64,000 bases of DNA from JADFQT01 sp965216025. GTDB taxonomy: Bacteria > Chloroflexota > Dehalococcoidia > Lucifugimonadales > UBA3495. The position numbers were made by a program, and so were the translations under genes. Every line of letters begins with the position of its first letter. Position 1 is the first letter of the stretch. The DNA is taken from assembly GCA_965216025.1 (NCBI GenBank), contig CBDCEX010000010.1, positions 1 through 64,000 on the forward strand, written 5' to 3'. This document shows positions 42,661-51,695 of this stretch, one piece after another. Below the pieces are notes generated by a model. It was not told the origin of the DNA and did not search any database. It worked only from the letters and a program-made list of their open reading frames with translations.

Positions 42661-43596
42661 TTACCTGTCCGAAGGATTCGGCTGTTCCAAGGCCCAGCTA
42701 CTCAGGGTCTCGAAGCTGGTCAGGCCTTCCTCTGGCAGGAGATCCCTACCTGTCGCCATGGCTTCCTCCGCCAGCCGCTGAGCCAGGCCCTCCGCGTATT
42801 GGCGGGCTTCGCAAGTTTCCAGGATGTCGATTATTCGCGCCGTATCGTCTTGCTCGAGAACCCGTTTCATATAAATGTTGCCCAACTCCCGCTTGGTGGG
42901 GATATCGGAATGCTCGAAGGCGTAGATTATGGGCAGACTTTTTTTCTTGTTCAGAACGTTGCTGGCGCTCCAGCCGTCTCCCTCGGGGCCCCACAGACTC
43001 GATAGGTCCCGGGTTAGCTGCCAGGCCATGCCCAACTTGGCGCCCAGCTCCTGAAACTGGGCGCAGGCATCCGGCTCAGCCCCCGCTGCGAAGGCTCCCA
43101 ATTGGGCGGAGCAACCGGGCAAGGACCCGGCTTTGCGCCGAACCATGTCCAGGTAATCCGTTTCAGTGACCAGCAGTTGATCCTGAAAGCTCAGGTCCAT
43201 GTACTGCCCCTCGCACAAGGAGAGACAAGCCTGGTCCAGTGCCTTCACCGCCATCAACACCGCATCAGGTTCCCAGGCCCCCTGCGCCAGGCGCATAATG
43301 GTGCCCCGGCCCAGGGCGTGCAACCCGTCTCCGGCGTTGATGGCTTGCGCCGGACCCCACACCCACCAGATGCTGGGCCGTTCCGGCGCGTTGATACCGC
43401 CGCTCTGGAAGTCGCCGTGAACCAGGGTGAAATTGTACACGAACTCCACAGCCGCGGCGATGGGCAGCGCTTTCTGGAAATCGCCGGACAAAGCCTGGCA
43501 GGTCACGAGGGCAATCAGCGAAGGGAAATGGGCTGGCGGCGGATTATCTTCCGGCTGGCCGTGCTGGTCGCTCCACCCCAGGTGATAGCTGAGCAT
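42661..43596 (-). CDS. Polyprenyl synthetase-like protein with degenerate Asp motifs
   Basis: This all-helical isoprenyl-diphosphate-synthase fold runs from ATG 43596. The first Asp-rich motif (normally DDxxD) reads LVHGDFQSGG and the second reads LTRDLSSLWG, so both metal-binding clusters are largely lost. The body KAGSLPGCSAQLGAFAAG and KKKSLPIIYAFEHS matches the fold. Coding-like sequence continues at least 30 residues upstream in frame (LAVQYAEYQEALNGELRASF) without an ATG, GTG or TTG. The true start is therefore uncertain, or the 5' end is damaged. A prenyltransferase activity is doubtful. It sits directly upstream of pgk. Confidence 0.75.
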   Translation of the reverse strand: MLSYHLGWSDQHGQPEDNPPPAHFPSLIALVTCQALSGDFQKALPIAAAVEFVYNFTLVHGDFQSGGINAPERPSIWWVWGPAQAINAGDGLHALGRGTIMRLAQGAWEPDAVLMAVKALDQACLSLCEGQYMDLSFQDQLLVTETDYLDMVRRKAGSLPGCSAQLGAFAAGAEPDACAQFQELGAKLGMAWQLTRDLSSLWGPEGDGWSASNVLNKKKSLPIIYAFEHSDIPTKRELGNIYMKRVLEQDDTARIIDILETCEARQYAEGLAQRLAEEAMATGRDLLPEEGLTSFETLSSWALEQPNPSDR

Positions 43597-43777
43597 GTCG
43601 TAGAGGAAACCCTTCCTGGCGGAGAAGCTGGCTCGTAGCTCCCCGTTCAGAGCTTCCTGGTATTCGGCATATTGGACTGCTAGGGTAATGGTTTCACCCT
43701 CTAGGGAATCGACAGTGGCAAGGGTCGTCGCTATAGGGGTCCGCGGATTAGGATACCGGGCATGGTGAGGCGGTTTA

Positions 43778-44398
43778 TTACACGGCCTCTAAAATCTCCT
43801 GTGCCGGTATCGCCCCTTCTCGAAGCACCCTGGCTTCATTCGAGGTTACGTCCACCACGGTGGAAGGGATACCCATTGGCGGCGGGCCGTACCGGATTAT
43901 CCCATCCAGTTGGGAACCCAACTGCCGTTCGATCTCCTCTATCGACTCCAGGTCTGGCTCGCCGCTCAAGTTGGCGCTGGTTCCGGTTATAGGACCAGCC
44001 AGTTTGCTCGCCAAGGCTAGGGGCACCCGATGGTTGGGGATTCGCACCGCTATGGTGGACCTTCCTCCGGTGGCCAGGTCCGGTACCCGTCTCCCCTTCC
44101 GTACTACCAGAGTCAGGGAACCGGGCCAGAATCTTTCCGCCAACCGAGTCCCGACCGCCGGAAATTCGTCGGTAACCATCTCGAGCTGCTCCCGGCTGGC
44201 CAGCAGCGCCGGCAACGCCAGGTCGGCCGGCCTTCCCTTCATGGCGAAGATGCGCTCCAGCGCGAACTCGTCGAATAGGTCCGCTCCCAGGCCGTAGAGG
44301 GTATCGGTTGGGAAGGCTACGACCCCGCCCAGCTGTAGCTGCCGCGCCGCGACGTTTATCTCCCGCCGGAACTTAAACTGGAACTTTAAATCGAGCAA
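43778..44398 (-). CDS. tsaC: Threonylcarbamoyl-AMP synthase (Sua5/YciO/YrdC)
   Basis: The enzyme makes L-threonylcarbamoyladenylate for t6A37 tRNA modification. The YrdC domain shows GGVVAFPTDTLYGLGADLF, AMKGRPADLALPALL, ERFWPGSLTLVVRK, TIAVRIPNH and ITGTSANLSGEPD. The frame is open far upstream, but residues before about 44400 are unlike the family. TTG 44398 (LLDLKFQF) is a guess for the start. It is divergent from guaA and heads the minus-strand run. Confidence 0.86.
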   Translation of the reverse strand: MLDLKFQFKFRREINVAARQLQLGGVVAFPTDTLYGLGADLFDEFALERIFAMKGRPADLALPALLASREQLEMVTDEFPAVGTRLAERFWPGSLTLVVRKGRRVPDLATGGRSTIAVRIPNHRVPLALASKLAGPITGTSANLSGEPDLESIEEIERQLGSQLDGIIRYGPPPMGIPSTVVDVTSNEARVLREGAIPAQEILEAV

Positions 44399-44531
44399 AT
44401 TAATCCGCTGGGAACTTGATATGGGATACCTATTTTGGAAGGTGTTGAGTTTAGCACGGATGCCGTCTCCGGTCGAATTTTGGCCCCCGGGCCGGATAAT
44501 CTTGCGGTCAACATTTGGGTAGTCAGCCGGG

Positions 44532-44560
44532 TGGTCAGAGGGCTTGGGGTATGGTATATT
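44532..44560 (+). promoter_or_regulatory. Candidate promoter for guaA
   Basis: TGGTCA (44532-44537), a 17-bp spacer and TGGTATATT (extended -10, TATATT at 44555-44560) point toward guaA. If correct, in-frame start codons before about 44567 cannot be used, which supports a start at 44691 or 44745. Confidence 0.35.
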
Positions 44561-44690
44561 TTTGGTGCGCGGCGGGCGAATAACTACAAATTTGCGGGCT
44601 GTTCCTGAAGCGATAAGTGACCTATACTGGGGCCCTGGATACCCAAGAAGAGACCCAAGAATCCACCTGAGAAGGGAACTGGGAGCAGGG

Positions 44691-46325
44691 GTGACAGCAG
44701 AGCCGGAATTGGCTTCAGACCTCCAGCGGACGGCGGTGGAGGGCATGGATGGCGGCGGGATTTCTGACGGGATGTCCGGCGGGATTACCGAGGGCATCGT
44801 GGTGGTTGACTTCGGTTCTCAGTACAGCCATCTGATCGCCCGCCGCATTCGCGAGCTGAAGGTATATTCCGAATTGGTACAGCCCTCCGCCAGCTGGGAT
44901 CAAGTCTGTCAACGCGTCAACCCCAAGGGTGTCATCCTCTCCGGCGGTCCCGCCAGCGTTTACGAGCCCAATGCCCCTCGGTTACCGGATTGGGTATTCG
45001 AACAGGGCTTGCCGGTGCTTGGCATCTGTTACGGGATGCAGGCTCTGGTTCATCAGCTGGGAGGACGGGTAGCGCCGGGGGACAAACGGGAATTCGGCCA
45101 GGCGACGCTAGAACGAAAGGAGCAGGACAGCGCACTGTTTCAGGGCATGCCCCCTTCTTGCCCAGTGTGGATGAGCCACGGGGACCGGATTGAGGAGTTG
45201 CCGGCGGGCTTTGCCGCCCTGGCTCAAACCGAAAACTCGGCCATGGCCGCCATCGGCAACGGTGGCAAGATTTTCGGACTTCAATTTCACCCGGAGGTGG
45301 CCCATACCCCCCTGGGTATGTCTATCCTTGACAACTTTCTCCGGCTGGTTTGCCAGTGTCAGGGCGCCTGGTCTCCCGCCAACTTCGTTGTCGATGCCGT
45401 GGACCGAATTCGGCGCCAGGTCGGCGAGGGCAGGGTCATCTGCGCCCTGTCGGGCGGCGTCGATTCGGCGGTGACCGCGATGTTGCTGCACCGAGCGGTC
45501 GGGGATCGGCTGACCTGTATTTTCGTCAACAACGGAGTGTTAAGAGCCGGCGAACCGGAAGCAGTGCCGGAAACCTTCCAGCGCAGCCTGGGACTGAATC
45601 TGATGTACGTCGATGCCTCCCAGCGGTTCCTGGCCCGGCTGGAAGGGGTCACCGATCCGGAAGCCAAGCGTAAGGCCATCGGCGAGGAATTCATCCACGT
45701 TTTTGAGGAAATCGCTCCCGAGCTGAGCAACGCCCAGTTCCTGGCCCAGGGAACCCTGTATCCGGATGTCATCGAAAGTGAAACGCCCGACAGCCGGAAC
45801 TCGGCCCGCATTAAAACTCATCATAATGTGGGCGGCCTTCCGGAAGACATGGAGTTGGAGCTGGTGGAGCCGCTGCGCTACCTGTTCAAGGATGAGGTTC
45901 GGGAAGTGGGTCTGGAGTTGGGTCTGCCTCGAGAAGTGGTCTGGCGGCAGCCTTTTCCCGGTCCGGGACTGGCCATCCGCATAATCGGGGAGGTCACCGA
46001 GGAACGGCTGGACCTGCTGCGAGGGTGCGACACCATCGTTAACGAAGAGGTATCGGCCGCCGGCCTGTATGAAGAAATTTGGCAGAGCTTCGCTGTCTTG
46101 ACTGACAGCCGCACTGTAGGAGTGATGGGCGATTTCCGGACCTACGGTTACGTTTGTGCCATTCGGGCCGTTTCCAGCGAAGACGCCATGACGGCGGATT
46201 GGGTTCGCCTGCCCTATGAGGTGCTGGCGCGCATATCCAATCGCATAGTCAACGAGGTTCCCGGAGTCAATCGGGTGGTTTACGACATCACAAGCAAACC
46301 GCCGGGCACTATTGAATGGGAATAG
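44691..46325 (+). CDS. guaA: GMP synthase (glutamine-hydrolysing)
   Basis: The enzyme aminates XMP to GMP. It has a class I glutamine amidotransferase domain with VLGICYGMQAL (nucleophilic Cys) and GLQFHPEVAHTP (His/Glu), then an ATP-pyrophosphatase domain with CALSGGVDSAVTAMLL and the dimerisation domain ending TSKPPGTIEWE. GTG 44691 has GGGAGCAG upstream, and ATG 44745 is a good alternative nearer to the conserved GIVVVDFGSQYS. About 544 residues are encoded. It is the first gene of the purine cluster, 16 bp before purD. Confidence 0.93.
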   Translation: MTAEPELASDLQRTAVEGMDGGGISDGMSGGITEGIVVVDFGSQYSHLIARRIRELKVYSELVQPSASWDQVCQRVNPKGVILSGGPASVYEPNAPRLPDWVFEQGLPVLGICYGMQALVHQLGGRVAPGDKREFGQATLERKEQDSALFQGMPPSCPVWMSHGDRIEELPAGFAALAQTENSAMAAIGNGGKIFGLQFHPEVAHTPLGMSILDNFLRLVCQCQGAWSPANFVVDAVDRIRRQVGEGRVICALSGGVDSAVTAMLLHRAVGDRLTCIFVNNGVLRAGEPEAVPETFQRSLGLNLMYVDASQRFLARLEGVTDPEAKRKAIGEEFIHVFEEIAPELSNAQFLAQGTLYPDVIESETPDSRNSARIKTHHNVGGLPEDMELELVEPLRYLFKDEVREVGLELGLPREVVWRQPFPGPGLAIRIIGEVTEERLDLLRGCDTIVNEEVSAAGLYEEIWQSFAVLTDSRTVGVMGDFRTYGYVCAIRAVSSEDAMTADWVRLPYEVLARISNRIVNEVPGVNRVVYDITSKPPGTIEWE

Positions 46326-46341
46326 ACCGGAGGTACAGGAC

Positions 46342-47691
46342 TTGAAGGTTCTCCTTCTGGGTTCGGGCGGTCGGGAGCACGCGCTGGCCTGGCGCATCAG
46401 TCAGAGCCCTCGGCTGGACCGGCTCTGGGTTGCTGAGGGCAACGCCGGAACCGCTCGGCTGGCGACCAACCTGCCGGTTGACCCCCAGGATACCCTTGCA
46501 GTGGTTGAGACGGCCCGTTCCCTGGGCATCGACCTGGTGGCGGTTGGGCCGGAGCTGCCCCTGGCCAACGGTGTAGTCGACCGGCTGGCGGAAGCCGGCA
46601 TTCCCGCCTTTGGGCCCACTCAGGCGGCGGCGGGAATCGAGTCCAGCAAAGGCTTCGCCCGGACGTTAATGCAAGAGGCCGGGGTTCCCGGCCCTAGTTT
46701 CGGCGTGTTTCAAGACGAGCAGCAGGCCCTGGAGTACCTGTCGTCCCGCCCCGGCCCCACGGTGGTCAAGGCCGACGGCTTGGCGGCGGGCAAGGGCGTG
46801 ATGCTGTGCCGCACCGCTACAGAGGCGTTTGCGGCGGTTCGCCGGTGCATGACCGAGGACGCCTTTGGCGCAGCCGGTAAAACCGTGGTTATTGAGGAGT
46901 TCTTGACCGGCCAAGAAGTCTCGGTCTTCGCCTTTACCGACGGCGAAACCATCTCTCCGCTGGTTGCCGCCTGCGATTACAAGCAGGTGGGCGACGGCGA
47001 TGTCGGCCCCAACACCGGAGGAATGGGCAGCTTTACTCCTCCTGAATACTGGAACGAGGACTTGGCGGAAGAGGTCGAACGCACGGTTATCGCTCCGGTG
47101 CTGCGGCTGCTGGCCGGGCGGGGGACTCCCTATCGTGGGGTGCTCTACGCCGGTCTTATGTTAACCAAGCAAGGAATCCGGACGTTGGAGTTCAATTGCC
47201 GGTTCGGTGACCCGGAAGCCCAGGTAATCCTGCCCCTGCTGGCATCGGACCCGCTGGAAGTGATGTTGGCCTGCTCCCAGGGGACTCTGGACCAAGTTTC
47301 GGTAATCTGGCAATCCAGGGCTCATGTGGGAGTGGTGATGACCTCCGGAGGGTATCCTGGGGAATATCGGACGGGATGCCGGATAGCCGGTTTAGAGACG
47401 GAGATACCCAACTCCATCGTCTTCCACGCGGGCACTAGGCTTACCGTGGAGAGCCCCGCAGGTCCCAAAAAACCCGAAGTGGTGGTCACCAGCGGCGGCC
47501 GGGTGCTGACCGTGGTGGGTTGGGGAGATAACCTGGCCGATGCCCGCTCCAACGCTTACCGCCGCCTGAAGACGATCCACTTTGACGGCTGCTACTATCG
47601 CAAAGATATTGGGGGCCAAGATATTGGGGAGATTCCCAGCACAGTTGAGAAGGGGGCATGGCTGCCGAATCCGGTGCCGCAAAGCCTCTAG
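46342..47691 (+). CDS. purD: Phosphoribosylamine-glycine ligase
   Basis: The enzyme forms GAR from phosphoribosylamine, glycine and ATP. TTG 46342 (LKVLLLGSGGREHALAW) is supported by CGGAGGTACAGGAC just upstream. The ATP-grasp fold shows FGPTQAAAGIESSKGF, VVKADGLAAGKGVMLC, VIEEFLTGQEVSVFAF, NTGGMGSFTPPEYW and LEFNCRFGDPEAQVILP. About 449 residues are encoded. The 3' end overlaps the next gene by 34 bp. Confidence 0.94.
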   Translation: MKVLLLGSGGREHALAWRISQSPRLDRLWVAEGNAGTARLATNLPVDPQDTLAVVETARSLGIDLVAVGPELPLANGVVDRLAEAGIPAFGPTQAAAGIESSKGFARTLMQEAGVPGPSFGVFQDEQQALEYLSSRPGPTVVKADGLAAGKGVMLCRTATEAFAAVRRCMTEDAFGAAGKTVVIEEFLTGQEVSVFAFTDGETISPLVAACDYKQVGDGDVGPNTGGMGSFTPPEYWNEDLAEEVERTVIAPVLRLLAGRGTPYRGVLYAGLMLTKQGIRTLEFNCRFGDPEAQVILPLLASDPLEVMLACSQGTLDQVSVIWQSRAHVGVVMTSGGYPGEYRTGCRIAGLETEIPNSIVFHAGTRLTVESPAGPKKPEVVVTSGGRVLTVVGWGDNLADARSNAYRRLKTIHFDGCYYRKDIGGQDIGEIPSTVEKGAWLPNPVPQSL

Positions 47692-48245
47692 GGCTATGGG
47701 AGTTCTATCGGGAGACGGCCAACCAGGGGTATTTGGCGGAATACCGGCGCTGGAGCCGGTTCGCGGAGTGCCGGATTTGGCTGGCGGAGGAGGCCCTGGC
47801 TGGACTTTCCTGGGATCAGGCCCTCACCCTGTTTCGCTGTTCGGGGGCCAGGGGAATTAGGGGGTTCCGGACCAACCAGCTGGAAGAGGTAAGGGATGCA
47901 TTGGGCTTCCTGCTCTATGATGCCATCACGCTGGAAGTCCGGTTCGCCGAATGCGCCGCCAGCGGTGGTTCCTACCATTTGCCCGGCTTGGGTAAGGAGT
48001 TCGTCTCATACCTCCTTTGCTTGAAAGACCCGTCGCTTTTCGGAGTCTGGCATTCCTATGTACCCCGGGCTCTCCGGCTGATGGGTAAGTGCCCGCCCAA
48101 TTTGGAAAAGGGGCACCTGGGCTTGGGATATCTGGACCTCCTGGATGCCCTGCAGAGGGTTCGGCAGGAGACCAGTTTGGCCGATTTTCGTTGGGTGGAC
48201 GAATATTGCTTCGCGGTCACCCGGCGATATAAGCCAATAATCTAA
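47658..48245 (+). CDS. Hypothetical protein in purine cluster (195 aa)
   Basis: The ATG 47658 follows GAGAAGGGGGC inside the end of purD, a 34-bp overlap that implies coupled expression. The protein is helical, with LWEFYRETANQGYLAEYRRW, GFRTNQLEEVRDALGFLLY, LPGLGKEFVSYLLCL and GHLGLGYLDLLDALQRVR. The LPGLGKEF...LLCL segment is loosely reminiscent of helix-hairpin-helix-like regions in McrB-type restriction proteins, but I cannot assign it. No catalytic residues are evident. Confidence 0.65.
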   Translation: MAAESGAAKPLGLWEFYRETANQGYLAEYRRWSRFAECRIWLAEEALAGLSWDQALTLFRCSGARGIRGFRTNQLEEVRDALGFLLYDAITLEVRFAECAASGGSYHLPGLGKEFVSYLLCLKDPSLFGVWHSYVPRALRLMGKCPPNLEKGHLGLGYLDLLDALQRVRQETSLADFRWVDEYCFAVTRRYKPII

Positions 48246-48331
48246 CAATATCTTAGGTTCGGAATGGTGGTTTCTCCCCTCTACGGGGAGGGACAATTCA
48301 AACACCCTAACCGATCCATCAGGAGGGATAC

Positions 48332-48796
48332 ATGGCCTGGCGGGATACCCTTCGGGAGCTACGGGATGATCTGGCCGAGATACGGGCGCAACGCCAAACC
48401 CAAAGGCAGGCCGACGAAGCGGAGCAGCAGGCCCAGCGGTTGGAGCTGGCCAGTATTTCCGAGTCCCTGCACCTAACCGGCTTGCTCCAGAAGATGAACT
48501 CAGTCCTGCTTAACGGCCAGGGCCAGGTAGAGAATATCTCCTCCTGGGAAGAAGAGAAAGAAGAGGATCTGGACGAGTCTTTGCTCACGCTGGACGGTCT
48601 CGAAGAACCCGAGGATGAGGACTACATTAACGTGGTACTAACCTGGGAGGAGGACGGCGAGCGGGAGATAGTATTGGACCTGGGGTTTGGCGAGCCGGAA
48701 ATGTCTCTGCTGGTCAATGGGGTGGACATTCGCCTGGAGCAGGAAGCGGTGGAACAGGCTTTGGTGGAAGCCTTCCGCATGCAGTTGGAGCTGTAG
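48332..48796 (+). CDS. Hypothetical coiled-coil protein (154 aa)
   Basis: Residues 1-45 form a strongly charged coiled coil (RDTLRELRDDLAEIRAQRQT...). An acidic linker (WEEEKEEDLDE) leads to a C-terminal beta-rich part (INVVLTWEEDGEREIVLDL). ATG 48332 follows AGGAGGGATAC. No family is recognised. It is cytoplasmic by composition and lies between the previous unknown gene and purE in the same direction. Confidence 0.65.
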   Translation: MAWRDTLRELRDDLAEIRAQRQTQRQADEAEQQAQRLELASISESLHLTGLLQKMNSVLLNGQGQVENISSWEEEKEEDLDESLLTLDGLEEPEDEDYINVVLTWEEDGEREIVLDLGFGEPEMSLLVNGVDIRLEQEAVEQALVEAFRMQLEL

Positions 48797-48887
48797 CTTC
48801 TGCCTTACCCGGCCTTTCCGTGATGTCAAACGATATAAGAGGACTGGTACTGCGACCACTTGAAACTAATATATACGACGTCGCCAC

Positions 48888-48938
48888 CACTCTAACTCTC
48901 CCCCATCAAGGGGGAAGGTTAGGATGGGGGTGGTCAGG
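48888..48938. repeat. Imperfect hairpin repeat before purE
   Basis: CTCCCCC ATCAA GGGGGAAG forms a stem-loop extended by CCACC...GGGTGG. Similar C-rich/G-rich hairpins occur near 4730 and 23888. It could act as an attenuator or be a short dispersed repeat. Confidence 0.4.
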
Positions 48939-48978
48939 GTATCCAACTTAATGCCACCAAATATTGGGAGGAACTAAA

Positions 48979-49437
48979 TTGCCCTTAGTCGCTGTGGTAA
49001 TGGGTAGCGCCTCGGATGAGCCGGTGGTCCAGGGCACGGTGGACACTCTGGAACAACTCAAGGTCGACTACGAAGTTCGCGTAATGTCGGCCCACCGCAA
49101 CCCGGAGCGCGTGCGGGAGTATGCTCTTTCGGCCCGGGAGCGGGGTATCGAAGTATTCATCTCCGCTGCGGGCGGATCGGCGGCCTTAGGCGGTGTGTTG
49201 GCGTCGTGGAGCACCATTCCGGTCATCGGAATTCCGCTGGCCTCCAGCGAGCTGAAGGGAATAGACGCTTTGATGGCCACGGCCCAGATGCCGCCCGGCG
49301 TTCCGGTGGCCTGCATGGCAGTGGGGTCCTGGGGCGCTCGCAACGCCGCACTGTTCGCGGCCCAGGTGCTGGGTATCAAGTATCCCGCCATCCGGCAAGC
49401 GTTTGAGGAGTACCGAAAGGAGCTGCAGGCCCGTTAA
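48979..49437 (+). CDS. purE: N5-carboxyaminoimidazole ribonucleotide mutase
   Basis: This 152-residue class I PurE starts at TTG 48979 behind GGGAGGAACTAAA. It has VAVVMGSASDEPVV, VMSAHRNPERV (catalytic His), ISAAGGSAALGGVLAS and ATAQMPPGVPVACMAVG. The class I form needs PurK for N5-CAIR, and no purK is in the window. It ends 1 bp before the HAD phosphatase gene. Confidence 0.94.
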   Translation: MPLVAVVMGSASDEPVVQGTVDTLEQLKVDYEVRVMSAHRNPERVREYALSARERGIEVFISAAGGSAALGGVLASWSTIPVIGIPLASSELKGIDALMATAQMPPGVPVACMAVGSWGARNAALFAAQVLGIKYPAIRQAFEEYRKELQAR

Positions 49438-49438
49438 G

Positions 49439-50101
49439 ATGCTCCCAGCCGTACTTACCGACTTCGATGACACCGCGGCGGAGCAGAACGTGGCGGAGAT
49501 GCTGCTGCAACGGTTCGGGGATACTAACTGGCCGGATGTTCGGGCCCAGTTCCGGTCCGGAGCATTGACCCTAAAAGAGTACCAGGAGATTACCTTCCGC
49601 AACATACTGGCGGACCGCACCACGATGCAAGACTATGTAAAGGCCAACGCCAACCTGCGACCCTGGTTCGGCGAGTTATGGCAGCACTGCCAGGAGCGGG
49701 GTCTGCCCATGGCCATCGTTAGCATGGGATTGGACTTCTACATAGAGGCCCTCTTGGAAAAAGAGGGCTTTCCCCAGGTGCCAGTATATGCGGTGGAAAC
49801 CAGCTTCACCGACGGGGGAATAGTCTATAAATACAACTTTACCTACCCTGGGGAGCCGCATCGGGGCAACTCCAAGGGTCTGGTGGTGAGCCGGTTCCGC
49901 CGGCAGGGCTATCGCGTGCTGTACATGGGAGATGGCCGGTCCGACTTCGAGGCCGCGGTTGAAGCCGACCAGGTCTTCGCCCATAGCGTCCTGGCCGAGG
50001 AATGCCAGCGCCAGGGAATTCCCTTTCGGCCTTTCCGCGATTTCGGGGATGTGCTGTCGGCGCTGCGAGAATACGCCGCGGACGGCCGCTCCGGCGCCTG
50101 A
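49439..50101 (+). CDS. HAD-superfamily phosphatase (MtnX/SerB-like)
   Basis: This 220-residue HAD hydrolase has motif I LTDFDDTAAEQ (nucleophilic Asp), VSMGLDFYIEALL (motif II region), a conserved Lys in RGNSKG and motif IV YMGDGRSDFEAA. The layout matches HAD-IB phosphatases such as MtnX (2-hydroxy-3-keto-5-methylthiopentenyl-1-P phosphatase) and phosphoserine phosphatase-like proteins. ATG 49439 is immediately after the purE stop, so it is coupled to purE. A role in purine synthesis is not obvious. Confidence 0.82.
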   Translation: MLPAVLTDFDDTAAEQNVAEMLLQRFGDTNWPDVRAQFRSGALTLKEYQEITFRNILADRTTMQDYVKANANLRPWFGELWQHCQERGLPMAIVSMGLDFYIEALLEKEGFPQVPVYAVETSFTDGGIVYKYNFTYPGEPHRGNSKGLVVSRFRRQGYRVLYMGDGRSDFEAAVEADQVFAHSVLAEECQRQGIPFRPFRDFGDVLSALREYAADGRSGA

Positions 50102-50128
50102 GACGGCGTTTGACGCGGGTCGAAATTT

Positions 50129-50256
50129 CTAAGAGGGTGTTGAGAAAGCTCAAAGAGATCTTTATCGCCCTTCGACAGGCTCACCACGAACGGGTCCGGT
50201 TCCGTTCGTGGTGAGCCTGTCGAACCATGAACGATGGTTTCTCACGCACCCTCTAA
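50129..50256. repeat. Dispersed repeat family B with a 23-bp perfect stem
   Basis: The outer arms AGAGGGTGTTGAGAAA (50133) and TTTCTCACGCACCCTCT (50239) are near-perfect inverted repeats. Inside, the 23 bases at 50171-50193 are exactly reverse-complemented at 50202-50224, with an 8-base loop. A related element is at 62970-63098. It occupies the 210-bp gap between the HAD gene and purB. Confidence 0.75.
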
Positions 50257-50311
50257 AAAGAAGGGAGCGAACCGGGGAGCAAACTAGGATGAATTTAGAG
50301 GAGGCTGATTC

Positions 50312-51628
50312 GTGATCGACCGATACTCTCGGCCGGCAATGAAGCGGGTTTGGTCCGACGAAAACAAGTACGGTCAGTGGCTCCAGGTGGAGCTGGCCGT
50401 AGCGGAAGCATGGGTTGAGGAAGGGGTCATCCCGGAAGAGGACATGGCTCGCCTGCGTCAGTCCGAGTACAACCACCAGCGGATGATGGAGATTTTTGAA
50501 ACCACCCGCCACGATGTGACTGCCTTCCTGACCTCGATAACCGAGAACCTGGGTCCGGAGGGCCGGTGGCTGCACCTGGGCATGACCTCATCGGATATGC
50601 TGGATACCGCTCAAGCTTTGCAGCTGGTGGAGTCTGGGGACCTGCTACTTGAGGATCTGGACCAGGCGATCCAGGTGCTGGGCGAGCAGTCCGTGAAATA
50701 CAAGGACACCATGATGATGGGCCGAACCCACGGGGTACATGCCGAGCCCATAACCCTGGGATTGAAACTGGCGGTTTGGTGGGAGGAGCTGCGCCGCCAG
50801 CGGGCCCGGTTGGTCGAGGCCTGCAATAGCATTAGGGTTGGGAAAATCTCCGGCGCTGTGGGTACCCACGCCACCATACCTCCCCAGGTGGAGGACCGGG
50901 TGTGTGCCCGTTTGGGATTGCAAGCCGCGCCCATCTCCAATCAAATAGTGCAGCGCGACCGCTACGCTCACTTCGTCGGTACATTGGCGTTAATAGCGGC
51001 GTCGTTGGAGAAATTCGCCACGGAAATCCGGTCCCTGCAACGGACGGAGATCCATGAATTGGAGGAACCCTTCGGCCAGGGCCAAACCGGCTCCTCATCC
51101 ATGCCGCACAAACGAAACCCCGAGCTGGCGGAGCGAATCTGCGGGCTGGCTCGGCTGATTCGCGGGCACAGCGTAACCGCCTTGGAAAACGTGGCTCTGT
51201 GGGGAGAACGGGATATCAGCCACTCCTCGGCCGAGCGCATCATACTCCCGGACTCCTGTCTGGCTCTGGACTACATCCTCAGCATCTTCACCCGCATTGT
51301 TAAGGACTTGCGGGTTTTCCCGGAGAGGATGTGGGCCAACATCGAGGACAGCCGGGGACTGATTTTCAGTCAACGGGTCCTCTTGGCTCTGGTGGACCGG
51401 GGCATGGCCCGGGAAGAGGCCTACCAGGTCGTGCAGCGAAACGCCATGCGGAGCTGGGATCACAACGAGGACTTTCGGGAGCTGCTAAAAGCCGACGCCG
51501 ACGCACGTAACCGGCTCTCCCAGGAGGAGTTGGAGGAGCTGTTCGACTACGGTTATTACACCCGATACGTGGACGAGACGTTGCAAAGGGCCGGCCTGCT
51601 GCCCGCCCCGGCCGCGACCAAGCGTTAG
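50312..51628 (+). CDS. purB: Adenylosuccinate lyase
   Basis: This 438-residue member of the fumarase/aspartase superfamily acts twice in purine synthesis. GTG 50312 follows GAGGAGGCTGATTC. It has TTRHDVTAFLTSI, GMTSSDMLDTAQALQ, MGRTHGVHAEPITLG (catalytic His) and the signature GSSSMPHKRNPELAERI (mobile loop with catalytic Ser). It is complete. Confidence 0.95.
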   Translation: MIDRYSRPAMKRVWSDENKYGQWLQVELAVAEAWVEEGVIPEEDMARLRQSEYNHQRMMEIFETTRHDVTAFLTSITENLGPEGRWLHLGMTSSDMLDTAQALQLVESGDLLLEDLDQAIQVLGEQSVKYKDTMMMGRTHGVHAEPITLGLKLAVWWEELRRQRARLVEACNSIRVGKISGAVGTHATIPPQVEDRVCARLGLQAAPISNQIVQRDRYAHFVGTLALIAASLEKFATEIRSLQRTEIHELEEPFGQGQTGSSSMPHKRNPELAERICGLARLIRGHSVTALENVALWGERDISHSSAERIILPDSCLALDYILSIFTRIVKDLRVFPERMWANIEDSRGLIFSQRVLLALVDRGMAREEAYQVVQRNAMRSWDHNEDFRELLKADADARNRLSQEELEELFDYGYYTRYVDETLQRAGLLPAPAATKR

Positions 51629-51695
51629 GGTCATTCTAGAAAATCCATGCGACATCCATTGAATCTAACAATATATAGCTTAAGTAGGTAAGATT

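Noticed and set aside
44544..44690. Extension of guaA to an upstream ATG at 44544.
   Set aside because: It adds residues with no similarity to GMP synthases and overlaps the candidate promoter. Starts at 44691 or 44745 fit the family.
44399..44797. A 339-residue form of the tsaC product starting at 44797.
   Set aside because: The extra 130 residues lie antisense to the guaA start region, look low-complexity and are not part of the YrdC domain.
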